Source: Paucibacter sp. PLA-PC-4
GTDB lineage: Bacteria; Pseudomonadota; Gammaproteobacteria; Burkholderiales; Burkholderiaceae_C
Direction: 5' to 3'
NCBI RefSeq assembly: GCF_026241155.1
Contig: NZ_JAPFGP010000009.1
Span: 186,001-250,000, forward strand
Length of the DNA stretch: 64,000 nucleotides
Position 1 is the first letter of the stretch; every line of letters starts with the position of its first letter. A model generated the notes under the pieces. The model was not told the DNA's origin. It ran no database searches and saw only the letters and a program-made list of their open reading frames with translations. A program made the position numbers and the translations under genes. Of the stretch, positions 64,000 through 64,000 are shown in pieces.

Positions 64000-64000
64000 G

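Overview
The window is GC-rich chromosomal DNA with the gene complement of a Burkholderiales betaproteobacterium (Roseateles/Mitsuaria/Pelomonas-like). This is inferred from gene content and protein character (aat-bpt pair, Fur, NCS1/dihydropyrimidinase block, cyanide-insensitive bd oxidase), not from a 16S gene or a search. No tRNA, rRNA, CRISPR array or intact insertion sequence was seen.

Layout. 1-4.2 kb: a reductive pyrimidine/hydantoin degradation operon (NCS1 transporter, dihydropyrimidinase, N-carbamoyl-amino-acid hydrolase). 4.2-7.6 kb: a secreted His/Asp/Arg-rich protein and aconitase A. 7.7-9.15 kb: a soluble histidine kinase and NarL-type response regulator. 9.3-33.5 kb: a complete extracellular contractile injection system (eCIS, PVC/Afp-like) on one strand: DUF4255 cap protein, sheath, two tube proteins, DUF5908 protein, LysM protein, VgrG-like spike, PAAR tip, gp25, two baseplate wedge proteins, a putative fibre protein, tape measure and AAA+ ATPase. 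It continues into a membrane-anchored protein with a GH18-like domain and three putative cargo proteins. The cargo set is a small basic protein, a DUF4157 protein fused to a calpain-type cysteine protease, and a protein with a Bacillus Tgl-type transglutaminase domain. The three share a leader motif (PRQ-x2-Q-x2-Q-[IL]-A-x-L) about 31-36 residues from the N-terminus. This locus is the most interesting part of the window.

33.5-39.8 kb is housekeeping: riboflavin synthase, YffB, the aat-bpt N-degron transferases, a LhgO-like FAD oxidoreductase, a Nudix protein and a Na/Pi cotransporter. 39.9-51.6 kb is an iron/metal island: ZIP transporter, TPR-like protein, Fur, a TonB-dependent siderophore receptor, a PepSY protein with two small membrane/secreted partners, and Fur-like boxes. 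It is littered with decay: a frameshifted fecI, a nonsense-interrupted fecR, MntA/HepT remnants and a DUF3526 ABC permease fragment. A PAS-GGDEF diguanylate cyclase and a PQQ sugar dehydrogenase also lie here.

51.6-61.7 kb is a sulfide/sulfur module: SulP permease, two YeeE/YedE proteins, a BigR-type persulfide-sensing repressor divergent from a persulfide dioxygenase, DUF2892, an Lgt-like/TlpA fusion, a Crp/Fnr regulator, a 1-Cys peroxiredoxin, cytochrome bd (CIO-type) oxidase with a DUF2474 subunit, and an orphan Rieske protein. The repressor and dioxygenase are separated by a 35-bp perfect-armed palindrome in which each arm pair forms a consensus sigma-70 promoter, so two face-to-face promoters occupy the same DNA. 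61.7-64 kb holds a gene-poor stretch with an intron-like hairpin, then a minus-strand operon (amidohydrolase cut by the edge, alpha/beta hydrolase, SnoaL-like protein).
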